Positions 4,319 to 5,483 of a stretch of DNA of 5,483 nucleotides are shown one piece after another. Origin of the DNA: Terriglobia bacterium (GTDB taxonomy: Bacteria; Acidobacteriota; Terriglobia; UBA7540); the NCBI GenBank assembly GCA_030040295.1, contig JASHTZ010000617.1:1-5483 (forward strand), in the 5' to 3' direction. How positions within the stretch are numbered: the first letter of the stretch is position 1; each line of letters begins with the position of its first letter. The notes beneath the pieces are model-generated. The model was not told the origin of the DNA. It made no database searches and saw only the letters and a program-made list of their open reading frames with translations. The position numbers and the translations under genes were made by a program.

Positions 4319-5483
4319 ATGCGGATAAGTTTCCGTTTGACTTTCTCGCTCATTCTGGGAGTGACGCTCCTCTCCCTGCTTTTCGCGGTGTTTCAAGGGA
4401 GAGCGGAGAAGCGGTCGCTGCAAAAAGAGCTGGAGAATCGCGCGGCCATCTTCGGCGACAGCATGGAAGGGAAAGTAGCGTCGCTGCTGGAGTACCGATC
4501 GCGCCGGCGACTTCAGGAACTTGCCGGAGAATTTGGAAAGCGTGAACCCCTGCTGGGCATCGCCGTGTTCGATAAGGGCGGTGAACGCCTGGCGGCCACT
4601 CCCGGTCTGGAGAATTACGTCAACACGGAGCTTCCCGTCATTCTGCAGTCGATTTCAAGCGACTCGCGCAAAGCCGAATTCAAAAGCCTGAATGAAAAGT
4701 ACGTTCACTTTTACGTCGCCCCGGTTCACGATGAAGCGCAGGAAACCGGCGTACTGGTCATCATCCACGACGCGACCTACATCAAGGCTCAGACCATGCA
4801 GCTTTGGTGGCGCACCTTTCTGAGTACGCTGGCGCAAGTGGCATTCATCGCCCTCGTCACCCTGCTGATCATTCACTTAAGCATTCTCGGCCCCATCGCC
4901 CGGACGACAAAATGGATGAAGGAGCTGCGCGCGGGCCGGGGCGCCGCGGGGCGGCACGGCCTGGATGAGAAGGATTTATTCCAGCCTCTGGCCCAGGAAG
5001 TGACGCACCTGGCCCGCAGTCTGACCTATGCCCGGGCCGCGGCCCAGGAGGAAGCGCGTCTGCGTGAAACCGCAGAGGCGCGCTGGACCCCGGAGCGGCT
5101 GCGCGTTCACGTGCGCAGCAAGCTTGGTGACCGGCCATTTTTTGTCGTCTCCAATCGTGAGCCCTATGTTCACTCGTTTAAAGGCAAGAACGTGGAAGTC
5201 ACGGTTCCGGCAAGCGGACTGGTGACGGCGGTCGAGCCCATCCTGCGAACCTGCCAGGGCATCTGGCTGGCGCACGGCTCTGGCGACGCGGATCGCATGG
5301 TCGTGGACGAGCACGACTGCCTTCAGGTTCCTCCTGACGATCCGCAATACACCCTGAAGCGCGTATGGCTGACCAAGGAGGAAGAGGAGGGCTACTATTT
5401 CGGATTCGCAAATGAGGGCATCTGGCCGCTCTGCCACATTGCGCACACCCGCCCGATTTTTCGCTCCAAGGATTGGGAATACT
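4319..5483 (+). CDS. membrane-anchored HAMP/GT20 trehalose-6-phosphate-synthase-type protein (3' end missing)
   Basis: 388 codons are visible before the right edge. ATG 4319 is the first Met after an in-frame TAG at 4217, and gives a typical M-R-I-S-F-R start; the SD is weak. Residues 5-25 form a TM segment, 28-162 an extracytoplasmic sensor-like domain, 167-190 a second TM segment, then a HAMP-like region from about 188 (with P192) and a helical linker to about 265. From 272 the sequence is GT20: V-V-S-N-R-E (R280 corresponds to the Glc6P-phosphate-binding Arg near the N-terminus of E. coli OtsA), P-A-S-G-L-V-T-A (297-304), W-L-A-H-G-S-G (316-322), and Y-Y-F-G-F-A-N-E-G-I-W-P-L-C-H (359-373). 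OtsA joins UDP-glucose and glucose-6-phosphate into trehalose-6-phosphate, an osmolyte precursor. A glucosylglycerol-phosphate-synthase-like specificity cannot be excluded without the C-terminal half. The membrane module suggests that an envelope signal controls the cytoplasmic enzyme. Confidence 0.9.
   Translation, partial: MRISFRLTFSLILGVTLLSLLFAVFQGRAEKRSLQKELENRAAIFGDSMEGKVASLLEYRSRRRLQELAGEFGKREPLLGIAVFDKGGERLAATPGLENYVNTELPVILQSISSDSRKAEFKSLNEKYVHFYVAPVHDEAQETGVLVIIHDATYIKAQTMQLWWRTFLSTLAQVAFIALVTLLIIHLSILGPIARTTKWMKELRAGRGAAGRHGLDEKDLFQPLAQEVTHLARSLTYARAAAQEEARLRETAEARWTPERLRVHVRSKLGDRPFFVVSNREPYVHSFKGKNVEVTVPASGLVTAVEPILRTCQGIWLAHGSGDADRMVVDEHDCLQVPPDDPQYTLKRVWLTKEEEEGYYFGFANEGIWPLCHIAHTRPIFRSKDWEY

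Noticed and set aside
4976..5446. 156-codon - strand frame opposite the GT20 domain
   Set aside because: The + strand encodes unmistakable GT20 motifs; the antisense product resembles nothing.
1..5483. CRISPR array or transposase
   Set aside because: No regularly spaced repeats and no transposase-like reading frame were seen.

Overview
The window is a piece of a GC-rich bacterial chromosome. The best guess is a soil or sediment Acidobacteriota or a similar deep-branching Gram-negative. That rests on the secreted SYLF-domain protein, the GT20 trehalose-phosphate synthase fused to a membrane/HAMP module, and the degenerate palindromic repeat in the large spacer. The taxonomic call is inference.

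Region 1 (1-2448, all + strand) is the interesting part. It opens with the 3' part of a C39-like (papain-fold) cysteine peptidase gene that carries zinc ribbons and a coiled coil. Four very short genes follow, each with a Shine-Dalgarno (SD) sequence: a 20-residue apparently truncated leader (908-970), then three complete precursors of 53, 48 and 57 residues (1052-1213, 1513-1659, 2275-2448). The 48- and 57-residue peptides end their leaders in a double-glycine processing motif of the form E-L-S-x3-[L/V]-x2-[I/V]-x-G-G. The 53-residue peptide has a related, degenerate A-A-A-G-G-G version. The predicted mature peptides are short and hydrophilic (13 to about 20 residues). A small single-domain cupin (1726-2037) lies between the third and fourth peptide genes. 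The leaders of the last two peptide genes share a repeat of about 70 bp holding a GC-rich hairpin, so gene plus leader look duplicated as a unit. This reads as the edge of a peptide production or export locus (bacteriocin, signal peptide or RiPP). The C39 domain is a candidate leader-processing or accessory enzyme, and the rest of the machinery probably lies upstream of the window.

Region 2 (2449-3414) holds two hairpins between convergent genes and a - strand gene for a secreted SYLF (Ysc84/DUF500) protein. It has no evident link to the peptide locus.

Region 3 (3415-4318) is a spacer of about 900 bp without a convincing gene. It contains a degenerate palindromic repeat, an AT-rich patch and a small hairpin.

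Region 4 (4319 to the end, + strand) is the 5' part of a membrane-anchored protein: TM segment, extracytoplasmic domain, second TM segment, HAMP-like linker, then the N-terminal part of a GT20 trehalose-6-phosphate-synthase-type glycosyltransferase. The gene runs off the right edge.
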